From Candidatus Thalassospirochaeta sargassi (GTDB lineage: Bacteria > Spirochaetota > Spirochaetia > UBA9216): a stretch of 64,000 nucleotides of DNA. The DNA lies in NCBI GenBank assembly GCA_028532855.1, contig JAQQAL010000011.1, positions 310,001 through 374,000 of the forward strand, read 5' to 3'. Every line of letters starts with the position of its first letter. Position 1 is the first letter of the stretch. Position numbers and translations under genes: made by a program. Under the pieces are notes generated by a model that was given only the letters and a program-made list of their open reading frames with translations, ran no database searches and had not been told where the DNA came from. This document shows positions 15,611 to 24,020 of this stretch, in pieces.

Positions 15611-17077
15611 ATGAGCAAATATTTTATGGGTATTGATAACGGGGGAACTGTCTGTAAGGTTGCCCTTTATGATAATAAAGGAAATGCGCTTGCTCTTGCA
15701 AGCAGGAAGGTCGAAATGATATATCCGGAGCCGGGGCATACAGAAAAAGATATGGGTGAGTTCTGGGGTGCAAATGTAGAAGCTATTGCCGAGGTTGTAA
15801 AAATCAGTGGAGTTGATCCGAAGGACATTGCCGGAATTGCGGCAACTGGCCACGGCAACGGTATGTTTCTGGTTGATGCCGAAGGTGACGCGGTTGGTAA
15901 CGGTATAATCTCCACCGACAGCCGTGCAAAAGATATTGTGGATAACTGGTATTCGGACGGAACATTTGAAAAAATTAATAGGAAAACCCTTCAGTCAATC
16001 TGGGCTGCTCAGCCCGTTGCTTTGTTGAACTGGTTCCGTGAGAATAACCCCGCTGTTCTCGAGCAGTCAAGATGGGTTTTAATGTGCAAGGATTACATTC
16101 GCTTCAAGCTCACAGGTGAAGCCTATGCCGAGATAACCGACTATTCAGGCACAAATTTGGTAAATGTAGTTGAAGCCAATTATGATGATGAACTGTTGAA
16201 AGATTTCGACCTCCTCGATTACAAGGATATGTTTCCTCCGCTGAAACGATCAACCGACATCTGCGGTAGCGTTACAAAAGAAACTGCGGCGGCGACTGGA
16301 CTTGCTGAAGGAACTCCGGTTATGGGCGGCTTTTTTGATATTGATGCCTGCGCAATCGCAACCGGACTCACCGATGATAAGAATATCAGTCTTATAGCGG
16401 GCACCTGGAGCATCAACCAGTTTATCAGTAAAAAACCGGTTGGTTCGACCGAACTATTTATGACTAGCATATATGCCATTCCCGGTTACTGGCTCGTTAG
16501 TGAGGCCAGTGCAACATCAGCTTCAAACCTTGAATGGTTTATGAAAAATCTGATGGAATGTGAGGATTATGATGAAGTTAATACTTCGGTTGCTTCGATA
16601 AGACCCGAAGATTCCGATGTTTTGTTTGTTCCCTTCCTTTATGCAAGCAGTTTTGGCGATTTACCGGCTTCTTTCTTCGGCCTTCAGGGATGGCACACAA
16701 AGGCACACATGCTGCGTGCGGTGTATGAGGGTATTGTGTTCGGCCATAAACTTCATATAGATAGATTGATGAAATATCGCGAACCCGCGAAAAGTGTCAG
16801 AATATCCGGCGGCGCATCAAAATCTGAAGTATGGATACAAATGTTCGCGGATATCCTGCAGATGCCTATAGAAATAACTGAGGCTGAAGAGATCGGAACT
16901 CTCGGTGCAGCAATAGGTGCTGCAGTAGGTGTAGATGAATATGAAAATTTTGAAAACGCAACTGAAGCAATGGTGAGAGTTACAAGAACTGTTCAGCCGA
17001 ATAAAGATATGGCTGAAATCTATACTGAAAAATACGATAAATTCTACAGATATCTCGATGCTCTGAAGAATGTCTAA
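15611..17077 (+). CDS. lyxK: FGGY-family carbohydrate kinase, L-xylulose kinase (LyxK) type
   Basis: A 488-residue FGGY kinase of normal length. The N-terminal phosphate loop is GIDNGGTVCKVALYD. The order of motifs (PEPGHTEKDM, ISTDSRA, GTPVMGGFFDIDA, AGTWSINQ, EASATSASNLEWF) follows E. coli LyxK closely, as I recall it. D243 in GGFFD is the expected catalytic base. LyxK phosphorylates L-xylulose and can use 3-keto-L-gulonate. With the UlaE-type 3-epimerase and the aldolase/epimerase at 5.5-7 kb this gives L-xylulose catabolism. The SorC regulator gene follows after 9 bp. The AGGAG ribosome-binding site fits this start. Confidence 0.87.
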   Translation: MSKYFMGIDNGGTVCKVALYDNKGNALALASRKVEMIYPEPGHTEKDMGEFWGANVEAIAEVVKISGVDPKDIAGIAATGHGNGMFLVDAEGDAVGNGIISTDSRAKDIVDNWYSDGTFEKINRKTLQSIWAAQPVALLNWFRENNPAVLEQSRWVLMCKDYIRFKLTGEAYAEITDYSGTNLVNVVEANYDDELLKDFDLLDYKDMFPPLKRSTDICGSVTKETAAATGLAEGTPVMGGFFDIDACAIATGLTDDKNISLIAGTWSINQFISKKPVGSTELFMTSIYAIPGYWLVSEASATSASNLEWFMKNLMECEDYDEVNTSVASIRPEDSDVLFVPFLYASSFGDLPASFFGLQGWHTKAHMLRAVYEGIVFGHKLHIDRLMKYREPAKSVRISGGASKSEVWIQMFADILQMPIEITEAEEIGTLGAAIGAAVGVDEYENFENATEAMVRVTRTVQPNKDMAEIYTEKYDKFYRYLDALKNV

Positions 17078-17086
17078 GGAATCTAA

Positions 17087-18037
17087 ATGAGAAACAAGGT
17101 TGATAAGCAGCTGCTGTATAACGTCGCGAGAATGTATTATGCGGAGGGGAAGAAGCAGGATGAGATTGCCGCAATTGTTGAGCGGTCCCGCTCATCCATC
17201 TCAATGTTTCTGACTGAAGCCCGCAAAGAGGGTATTGTCGAGATTCGCCTGCGAAACCCTATGGGGAATAATGATGAACTAAGCAGCCTATTTGTGGAAA
17301 AATTTGCACTGAAGCAGTGTTATGTTGTTCCCACAGCTGTAAAAAATACCGAAATGCTTATCAGGCTTGTAGCTGAGAGGGCAATAGACGTTTTTAATGA
17401 TCTTCTAGAAGAGCAGGATACTGTCGGCGTAGCCTGGGGGCGAACCTGCTATGAGTTCATGTCCCAGTACTATAACGACAATGATTATATGAAAATCAAC
17501 CTTGCACCACTTATCGGCGGCAGCAACAGGCCCTTGAAAAGATACCAGATGAATGAGATAGTACGGGATTTCGCCGAGAAACTCAGCGCAACTCCCCATT
17601 TTATTCATGCTCCGGCTATTGCAGACTCCGAGGATGATTTAAATCTATATAAAAGCAGTGCAATGATGAAGCGTATCAGCAGTTTATGGAACGAGTTGAA
17701 TATAGCCGTGATTGCAATCGGGCTGAGTGCTTTCGACAGTGCCCTAGGTGAAACCGGTAATCTGACTTCCCGACTTGCACATGCTTCCGAATTTGAGGAT
17801 TCTGTCGGTGATATCTGCGGTTGGCCTATTTCCGAAGATGGAGAATTCATCTCAGGCCCGACTGCCGATCTGCTGCTTGGCTGTACGCCTGATCAACTAA
17901 GAGCAACAGAGAAGGTTTTGGGATTGGTTGCGGGAATTGAAAAGAAGTATTCAATAATTGCAGGGCTTAAAACCGGAATCTTGGATTATCTGGTTATAGA
18001 CGAGCAGACAGCAAAGGCTGTTGCCAAGTTGATATAG
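17087..18037 (+). CDS. SorC-family sugar-responsive transcriptional regulator
   Basis: 316 residues with an N-terminal helix-turn-helix (about 6-55, with YYAEGKKQDEIAAIVERSRSSISMFL) and a C-terminal sugar-phosphate-binding domain of about 260 residues related to the GlpR/RpiR-like isomerase fold. SorC proteins bind phosphorylated sugars made by their regulons. Its cotranscription with the kinase gene suggests it senses the kinase product and controls the catabolic promoters. Its stop lies only 7 bp from the end of the convergent IclR gene. Confidence 0.92.
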   Translation: MRNKVDKQLLYNVARMYYAEGKKQDEIAAIVERSRSSISMFLTEARKEGIVEIRLRNPMGNNDELSSLFVEKFALKQCYVVPTAVKNTEMLIRLVAERAIDVFNDLLEEQDTVGVAWGRTCYEFMSQYYNDNDYMKINLAPLIGGSNRPLKRYQMNEIVRDFAEKLSATPHFIHAPAIADSEDDLNLYKSSAMMKRISSLWNELNIAVIAIGLSAFDSALGETGNLTSRLAHASEFEDSVGDICGWPISEDGEFISGPTADLLLGCTPDQLRATEKVLGLVAGIEKKYSIIAGLKTGILDYLVIDEQTAKAVAKLI

Positions 18038-18044
18038 CCCTCTT

Positions 18045-18827
18045 TTAGTTTCTGGAAAATCCTATTGAACTGGAGAGTTCTCCGCATGCCTGCTTGAGTA
18101 TCTCAGCGTATTCACGGCAGATTTCCCTTGTCAATCTTGAAACCGGGCCTGTTATCCAGAGTGATGCAACCGGATAACCCCTAACGTTCATTATCGGTGC
18201 GCTGAGACATCGAACATCGTAATCAGCTTCTTCCATATCAAAGGCGAAACCGTCTCTTTTTACCTGACTAATCTCGACAATGAAATCCTGCTTGTTGATG
18301 ATTGTGTTCTCAGTAAATTTTTCAAAAGTACATTGTTCTATCATGTTCTTTTGTTCGGCTTCAGGGAGAAATGCAATGATTGCCTTGGCAGGCGCGGAGC
18401 AATGGAAAGGGAAATTGTATCCAACCTCTACAACGACCTTGACCGGATAGATGCCCTGCATCTGCTCGAGGATTACCCCCTGATCTCCTGATATCTTACC
18501 GAAAATTACCGTTTCCTTTAATTCGTCGCGAAGCTCACGCATAACAGGTATTACTTTCTCAAAGAGTGATTCCTCGGCAATAGCCTGAGCTCCAAGTGCG
18601 AAAAGACGGCTATTAATTTCATAGCGCTTATGTTTCTGGGTAATATAGCCTTTCGCAGAGAGGGTTCGCAGGATTCTAAATACTGAATTTGTAGGTAAAC
18701 TCAACGCTTCTGCAAGTTCTGAGATTGTCTGTCCCTCTGGTTTGCCGGACATGTATTCCAATAGTTCAATAGCACGCCAAAGGTTAGGGATGATGTATTT
18801 CCCGTTGATATCATTCTGCCTGTCCAT
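18045..18827 (-). CDS. IclR-family transcriptional regulator
   Basis: 260 residues with an N-terminal winged helix (about 12-75, LSELAEAL...SVFRILRTL) and a C-terminal GAF-like effector domain (about 85-255) that normally binds a small carbon compound. It is transcribed with or downstream of the SDR and lactonase genes on the same strand. A terminator separates it from the SDR. It is a second candidate regulator for the sugar-oxidation genes of the island. Confidence 0.93.
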   Translation of the reverse strand: MDRQNDINGKYIIPNLWRAIELLEYMSGKPEGQTISELAEALSLPTNSVFRILRTLSAKGYITQKHKRYEINSRLFALGAQAIAEESLFEKVIPVMRELRDELKETVIFGKISGDQGVILEQMQGIYPVKVVVEVGYNFPFHCSAPAKAIIAFLPEAEQKNMIEQCTFEKFTENTIINKQDFIVEISQVKRDGFAFDMEEADYDVRCLSAPIMNVRGYPVASLWITGPVSRLTREICREYAEILKQACGELSSSIGFSRN

Positions 18828-18840
18828 GTTTTTTCCTGTT

Positions 18841-18872
18841 AAAATAAAAAACCCGTCCCTGATAGGACGAGT
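18841..18872 (-). terminator. Terminator after the SDR gene
   Basis: Read on the minus strand, an 8-bp stem formed by 18865-18872 and 18851-18858 (one G-T pair) is followed by a T-rich tract (18841-18850). It would end SDR transcription ahead of iclR. Confidence 0.75.
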
Positions 18873-18906
18873 TTAGAATATCTTTTAAACAAAGATTTGA
18901 AAAGGC

Positions 18907-19653
18907 CTAGAAGCCGGAGATATCCTGAGCAAGGCCATAAACATGCATTTCAGAAACACATGCGCCCTGAGTAAGCTGACATGCCTGATAAACCATGTCC
19001 GCGAAATGCTCGGGTCTAACTGCCATAGCTTCATCCCACTCAAACTTATCAACGTTCTTTGCGTTCTGGAATCCGGTGTTTGATCCGCCGGGTACAAGCA
19101 GTGTAACGCCTATCCCTTCTGGTCGGAGCTCTGTGTAGAGACATTTGCTGAATGCGTTAACAGCAGCCTTTGCTGCTGAATAAACTGACCATGTGGGCCA
19201 TGAACGTCTATCGCATACTGAAGAAACATTAACAATTCTTCCGTATCCCTGTGCTTTCATCATAGGTGTGAAAGAACGGCATGACATTAGTGTGCTTTTC
19301 AGGTTAAGATCCATAACCTTTGTATAAATCTCATTTGTCATCGATTCAATCGGCTCAAGCTGAACAGCTCCGCCCGCGTAGTTGATAAGAGCATCGCATT
19401 TTCCGAATTTTGACTTTGTCTGTGCTGCAACATCTTCAAAGAAACCGTCTTTTGTTACGTCTCCGCAAATTGTGAGAACTTCTGAACCTGATTTCTTGCA
19501 GTTTTCAGCTGTTTCGTTGAGACCTGCTTCGTTGAAATCAATCAGTACCAGACTGCACTGATCTTTTGACGCAAATAATTCTGCAGTTGCTTTTCCGAAG
19601 CCGGATGCGACTCCGCTTATTACGGCTACTTTGCCTTTCATTGTATCACCCAT
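18907..19653 (-). CDS. Short-chain dehydrogenase/reductase (SDR)
   Basis: A classical SDR of 248 residues. It shows a glycine-rich cofactor motif (GVASGFGKA), NYAGG where NNAGG is usual, the catalytic Ser in NVSSVC and YSAAK. The ATG at 19653 has a GGAGGA ribosome-binding site. It probably oxidises a sugar or polyol with NAD(P). The lactonase gene lies just upstream, so the two may act in sequence (sugar to lactone to acid). The substrate is not defined. Confidence 0.9.
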   Translation of the reverse strand: MGDTMKGKVAVISGVASGFGKATAELFASKDQCSLVLIDFNEAGLNETAENCKKSGSEVLTICGDVTKDGFFEDVAAQTKSKFGKCDALINYAGGAVQLEPIESMTNEIYTKVMDLNLKSTLMSCRSFTPMMKAQGYGRIVNVSSVCDRRSWPTWSVYSAAKAAVNAFSKCLYTELRPEGIGVTLLVPGGSNTGFQNAKNVDKFEWDEAMAVRPEHFADMVYQACQLTQGACVSEMHVYGLAQDISGF

Positions 19654-19680
19654 TATTTTTCCTCCATAATCGGTATTAAA

Positions 19681-20568
19681 TTAATATTTGAACCGGTTTT
19701 CTTCTCGTCCGGTTGTTTCAAGTTTAATTTGAAAGATATCTCCAGCAAGATGGCCTTTCATTAGATCTTCTTCTCCTACTGCTTTTATTGCTGATGTAAT
19801 AAAAAGTTGATCCATCTTTTCTCCGACGAAAGCCATACAGGTGGGGGTTGTTACCGGTACGGAGATTTCTGCAAGTAGCTCACCCTCAGGGGAGAGCCTG
19901 GAAAGCTGCCATCCCCACCAGTGTGCGACCCATAGCATGCCTTCGGAATCCATAATCAGTCCGTCGGGAAGACCCTTCTTTTTCGGGATATCATATAATG
20001 ATTTCTGATTTGAAAGCTCACAGTCATCTTCATTCCAGTCGAATTCAAGTACCCTGCCCCCAAACTGTTCACTCATGTAGAATTTTTTATTGTTAGAGCT
20101 GAATACCATTCCGTTGCAGACTGAGAATCCAGTTGCTATTTGTCTGATGCTCAGATCATGATCTACCATATATATTGAACCGGTACCGCCTTCAAGATCC
20201 TCGAGATCATAGGATCCGAAAAAGAAGCGTCCCTGTTTGTCGACAGTGCCGTCGTTGAGAAAGAATGTACCCTTCCCTTTTTCCGGATTCCCAAGGAATC
20301 TGACTGTATTTTTCTCCTGGTTCCAGATTACAACACCATTTGTTACAGTTCCAATCCAGTTGCCGTTTTCACATTTTGCGATACACTGAAAGTTGTATGG
20401 AACATTGAAAACCTCAAGATCCTCTGTTGCGAGAGTGTATTTTGCGATCCGCGGATTTTCAGTATCTACAAAATAAACCGCAGCTTCTTCCTTAACCCAA
20501 TAGGGTACTTCTGCGCAGAGAAACCCTGTAGGCAGAATGTGTTCTAATTTATTATTGACAATATTCAT
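19681..20568 (-). CDS. SMP-30/gluconolactonase family lactone hydrolase
   Basis: A 295-residue six-bladed propeller of the SGL family. The N-terminal metal ligand is expected at the Glu in CAEVPYW (about residue 20). Later conserved features are FLNDGTVDKQGRFFFGS, FSVCNGMVFS and LPDGLIMDSEGMLWVAHW. Such enzymes open sugar lactones. Position next to an SDR suggests an oxidative sugar route. A promoter is visible at 20579-20607. Confidence 0.9.
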   Translation of the reverse strand: MNIVNNKLEHILPTGFLCAEVPYWVKEEAAVYFVDTENPRIAKYTLATEDLEVFNVPYNFQCIAKCENGNWIGTVTNGVVIWNQEKNTVRFLGNPEKGKGTFFLNDGTVDKQGRFFFGSYDLEDLEGGTGSIYMVDHDLSIRQIATGFSVCNGMVFSSNNKKFYMSEQFGGRVLEFDWNEDDCELSNQKSLYDIPKKKGLPDGLIMDSEGMLWVAHWWGWQLSRLSPEGELLAEISVPVTTPTCMAFVGEKMDQLFITSAIKAVGEEDLMKGHLAGDIFQIKLETTGREENRFKY

Positions 20569-20578
20569 GACTTAAATC

Positions 20579-20607
20579 AGTATACCTGATATTTGACTTA
20601 CCGTAAA
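20579..20607 (-). promoter_or_regulatory. Sigma-70-type promoter for the lactonase-SDR unit
   Basis: On the minus strand, TTTACG (20602-20607), a 17-base spacer and TATACT (20579-20584) lie shortly upstream of the lactonase start at 20568. The leader would be short, only a few bases. Confidence 0.55.
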
Positions 20608-20647
20608 GGGATTTTATATAACAAAAAAGATTCTATATTACAAAATA

Positions 20648-22480
20648 CTATTCGGGCAAACGAATCGTGAAAATACAGCCTCCTTCGGCATGGTTTTCAA
20701 CTGAAATTTTACCGTTCATTTTATTAATTATTCCATAGGATACAGAGAGCCCTAGCCCCATATTGATGCCGTTAGATGTTTTTTTTGAAAAAAACGGGAG
20801 GAAGATGTTCTTTTTATCTTCTTCACTTATTCCAGGACCGGTATCTCGAACAACAAGCTTAATCCAGCTTGTATTGATCATGGACTCTTTAGAAAGTTTA
20901 ATTTCCAGAGTTCCGTCGCTGTGTATTGCTTCAAAACTATTTTTTATCAGATTAAGGACTATCTGTTTGATTTCTGTCCTGTTGCAGCTGAGCATAACTG
21001 GTTCTTCAGGTGTGGAAAATTGTATGTCAATATTACGCTGGACTGCGTTGTATTTTACTAGGTTGATTATGTGTGAAAGTAAAGAATTTAGGTCTATCTC
21101 TTCCACCTTTGTCTGAGAATTATCAGAAAAAGCGGCAAGACTGCTTACTATTTGCTCTATGCTATCAACTTCTTCCTCGATATTGTTAAGAACTTTACGA
21201 TGTTTCTCTTCAGGAAGCAGCCGGCGAAGGTATTCAACTTCATTCATAATTATTTCGAGAGGATTGTTGATTTCATGTGAAACTCCGGCGGCCAATAGCC
21301 CTACAGAACCTAGGCGTTCGGAAAAATCAAGTTTCTGTCGAAGATTTTCTTCTTTGGTGATATCACTAATTATTATCATGCTTCCAATAAATAGAACTCC
21401 ATCATAGATCGGATACACGGTTATTACATTTATTGTTTCTTTCCCGTTTGGATGTGTAAGTCTGGTAGTGAAAGATTCTAACCGATGTTTTTCCATGGAT
21501 GAATATAGCTGTTCATAAAGACCCGCATTGTCTGTTAGTGCTTTAATATTCATTAATTTGCTGCCTAATAGTGGTGTATCTCCAATGCTGAAATAGGCTT
21601 TTGCATTATTATTCATCAATCGGATAATCTGGTTTTCATCAATAACTATCAGGTTAATCGGCAGGGTTTCCAGGATAGCCCTGTTGTATTTTAGCAACTG
21701 ATAAAACTCCTGGTTAGTAGTATTTAAGCTGCTTTCCTGTACAACCTGGGTGTATGCCAGCTTAATCAGATTGATTTTATCAATGTTTTTTACATATTCA
21801 GTTGTCAATATACGTCCATTTCTAATAACAGTGACTCTATCCGCAAAGGTGTACACATCGTCAATTCTATGAGTAATAAAGAGTATGCTGAGCCCTTCTG
21901 ATTTTCGCTGTTTCAGGATTGGAATTATCTTGTTTAAATCAACCGCAGTCATCTTTTCAAATGTCTCATCAAGTATTAGCAGCTTTGGTTCGGGCAGAAG
22001 ATGCTTTAAAAGTTCGATGAGCACTTTCTCAGTGTCTTTCAGATTGAAAATTCTCTGTTTTCCTGTAAACTCAAAACCCAGTGATTTAAAAAATTCATCT
22101 GTTTTGCTGTTTAATTCTTTGCGGGTGAAAAACTTTTTCTTAAAAAAATCCGGACTATTTCCGAAGAGGTTCTGTGCAAGAGACAGCCTTTCGTACTGTT
22201 CGATCTCCTGCATCACAATTTCTATTCCATTTTCTTTTGCATCAAACGGGTTTGAGGTATACAGTGGGCTGCCGTTTAATAAAATTCTCCCACTGTCGGG
22301 TTTTTTGTATCCGCTGATGACCTGAGCGAGCGATGATTTACCAGCGCCGTGCTCTCCTATCACGGCATGAATTTCGGCATTCCGGATTGAAAAGTCAACA
22401 TTTTGTAAGGCATGAAATTGTCCGTATTTCAGGGTAAGGTTCTTAAGTTCTATTCGGTTTTCGTTTCCTTTACTGCTCAT
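20648..22480 (-). CDS. Fusion of an ABC-transporter ATPase domain with a PAS-histidine kinase
   Basis: 610 residues, no membrane segment. Residues 1-245 form one nucleotide-binding domain of the sugar-ABC (RbsA NBD1) type. Walker A is GEHGAGKS (42-49), the Q-loop VMQE is at 89-92, Walker B is LLILDE (D171, E172) and the H-loop is ITHR (H204). The expected LSxxQ signature is replaced by LKDTEK (147-152), and the usual PT after DE is TF. A PAS domain follows (about 262-375), then HisKA with H402 in VSHEINNP, and a HATPase with an N-box (510-518), DTGPG (546-550) and GLGLSV. It overlaps its NtrC partner gene by 11 bp. An ABC domain that cannot complete its own composite sites, attached to a kinase, suggests sensing of a transporter ATPase or permease rather than transport. 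Confidence 0.92.
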   Translation of the reverse strand: MSSKGNENRIELKNLTLKYGQFHALQNVDFSIRNAEIHAVIGEHGAGKSSLAQVISGYKKPDSGRILLNGSPLYTSNPFDAKENGIEIVMQEIEQYERLSLAQNLFGNSPDFFKKKFFTRKELNSKTDEFFKSLGFEFTGKQRIFNLKDTEKVLIELLKHLLPEPKLLILDETFEKMTAVDLNKIIPILKQRKSEGLSILFITHRIDDVYTFADRVTVIRNGRILTTEYVKNIDKINLIKLAYTQVVQESSLNTTNQEFYQLLKYNRAILETLPINLIVIDENQIIRLMNNNAKAYFSIGDTPLLGSKLMNIKALTDNAGLYEQLYSSMEKHRLESFTTRLTHPNGKETINVITVYPIYDGVLFIGSMIIISDITKEENLRQKLDFSERLGSVGLLAAGVSHEINNPLEIIMNEVEYLRRLLPEEKHRKVLNNIEEEVDSIEQIVSSLAAFSDNSQTKVEEIDLNSLLSHIINLVKYNAVQRNIDIQFSTPEEPVMLSCNRTEIKQIVLNLIKNSFEAIHSDGTLEIKLSKESMINTSWIKLVVRDTGPGISEEDKKNIFLPFFSKKTSNGINMGLGLSVSYGIINKMNGKISVENHAEGGCIFTIRLPE

Positions 22481-23780
22481 TGATCCCGTATTTGCTCATT
22501 TTACTGTAGAGCGTTGTTCTTGATACTCCGAGTTCTTCAGCGGTTTTCTTCTTATTATAGTCGTGTTTTGCCAAAATTCTAAGATATAGCTCTTTTTCTA
22601 CAGCCTGCCGGGGGGAAAGCTTTGAAGCTGAAGGGGGCTGTGTTTCAGTGCTGCCGCTTTTTATCGGCAGATCATCGGGGTAAATCACATCGTCAGCGCA
22701 GATTGTTGCACCATAGGTGACGGCTGTTTTTAGTTCGCGTATATTTCCGGGCCAATCATAGGAGATTAGTTTTTCCATTGCTTCCGGTGCAATCTTTATA
22801 GGCCTTGAACCGTTTTGTATAGTTAATTGATTGATGAAATATTCTGCAAGTAGGGGGATATCTTCTTTTCGCTCGCGCAGAGGCGGCAGAGTGAGTGCGG
22901 CGCAATTAAGTCTGTAATAAAGATCACCTCGAAAAGTTTTATCAGCAACCATTTTTTCCAGGTCGTGGTTTGTCGCACCGATAAACCTGACATCAATATT
23001 TATTATGTCTTTCCCGCCGAGTCGACGTATCTCGTGCTCCTGTATTGCGCGTAGAATTTTAGCTTGGATAGGCAACGGCATGTCGCCGAGCTCATCCAGA
23101 AACAGGGTCCCTTTATCGGCGCGCTCGAAAACACCCTGAAAACGATCGGTGGCGCCGGTGTAGGCTCCTTTTTCATGGCCGAAAAGTTCATTATCGAGCA
23201 GAGTATCGGGGAAGGCGGCGCAATTTACACGGAGAAACTGTTTTTCGGAGCGTTGCGAATGATGATAAATTATATCCGCAAAAACTTCTTTTCCTGTGCC
23301 GCTTTCGCCAAGGATGAGAACTGAAAGATTCGATTGTGCAAGTTTTAATGCTTTTTTAATAAGCGATATCATGCGGGGATTACGGGTTTGCATGTTAGGA
23401 ATCGCGGGTACTTCAGCTGGTTTTTCCGCTATATATGGTGCTACCATCTCAAGAAGCTCGGAGAATTTTATCGGTTTTTTTATATATTCATTTGCACCGA
23501 TCTTAATTGCCTCGACAGCTGTCTCAATGGTTGCAAAACCTGTTATCATCATAACAGGAAGTTCAGGCGTCAGTTGTTTTATTTCTTTTAAGGCGTCTAT
23601 TCCATTCTCATCACCTATTCTTACATCAACAAGTGCCAGATCGATTGGGCAGCACTGCAGTGCGTCGAGGGCTTCTTTGATGTTGGAAGCAGTCCGGCAT
23701 TCGATTCCTTCAGTAGAAAAATTTCTGGAAAGAGTATCAAGAATCTTTTGATTATCATCAAGAATAAGTATTCTGCTCAT
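22470..23780 (-). CDS. NtrC-type sigma-54 response regulator partnered with the ABC-kinase fusion
   Basis: From the ATG at 23780 (MSRILILDDNQ) the protein has 436 residues: receiver with Asp in ALVDVRIGDENG, AAA+ domain with GESGTGKE and GTLFLDELGD, and a Fis-type helix-turn-helix (TAEELGVSRTTLYSKMSK). The sigma-54 contact loop is GAYTGA, a Phe-to-Tyr variant of GAFTGA. A longer frame reaching 23894 is open but its extra residues look non-coding. It is divergent from the second sugar transporter, whose sigma-54 promoter at 23958 it very likely activates. Confidence 0.93.
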   Translation of the reverse strand: MSRILILDDNQKILDTLSRNFSTEGIECRTASNIKEALDALQCCPIDLALVDVRIGDENGIDALKEIKQLTPELPVMMITGFATIETAVEAIKIGANEYIKKPIKFSELLEMVAPYIAEKPAEVPAIPNMQTRNPRMISLIKKALKLAQSNLSVLILGESGTGKEVFADIIYHHSQRSEKQFLRVNCAAFPDTLLDNELFGHEKGAYTGATDRFQGVFERADKGTLFLDELGDMPLPIQAKILRAIQEHEIRRLGGKDIINIDVRFIGATNHDLEKMVADKTFRGDLYYRLNCAALTLPPLRERKEDIPLLAEYFINQLTIQNGSRPIKIAPEAMEKLISYDWPGNIRELKTAVTYGATICADDVIYPDDLPIKSGSTETQPPSASKLSPRQAVEKELYLRILAKHDYNKKKTAEELGVSRTTLYSKMSKYGINEQ

Positions 23781-23828
23781 TGTATAAAACATATTATCAT
23801 GTTTGGGAAAAGCATGAAAGTATAAAGT

Positions 23829-23872
23829 GTTCGTGTCCGTGAACTGAACAGTGTACACCCCGGTTGTGTGCA
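23829..23872. promoter_or_regulatory. Inverted repeats upstream of the second transporter, candidate enhancer site
   Basis: TGTACAC (23852-23858) and GTGTGCA (23866-23872) are inverted copies with one mismatch around seven bases. Just before them TGTTC at 23829-23833 faces GAAC/GAACA segments ending near 23851. The group lies about 85-130 bp upstream of the -24 element, as expected for NtrC-type binding sites. Confidence 0.45.
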
Positions 23873-23957
23873 GAATTTGAACATAGTAAAACATTTTTAT
23901 ATATCAAAAAGAGTCTTAACTTGTTTCTAATATGTGACTTATGTGAAACTGTAAATG

Positions 23958-23974
23958 TTGGCACGATAATTGTA
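23958..23974 (+). promoter_or_regulatory. Sigma-54 (-24/-12) promoter of the second sugar ABC transporter
   Basis: TTGGCACG-ATAA-TTGTA fits the consensus except that the -12 GC is GT. It is 46 bp upstream of the binding-protein start codon. TGAC-GGAT-GTCA (23985-23996), a perfect match to the core of the conserved element at 5438, falls on the predicted transcription start. Confidence 0.8.
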
Positions 23975-24020
23975 TATATATGTGTGACGGATGTCATGAA
24001 AAAAATTATTAGGAGAGTTT

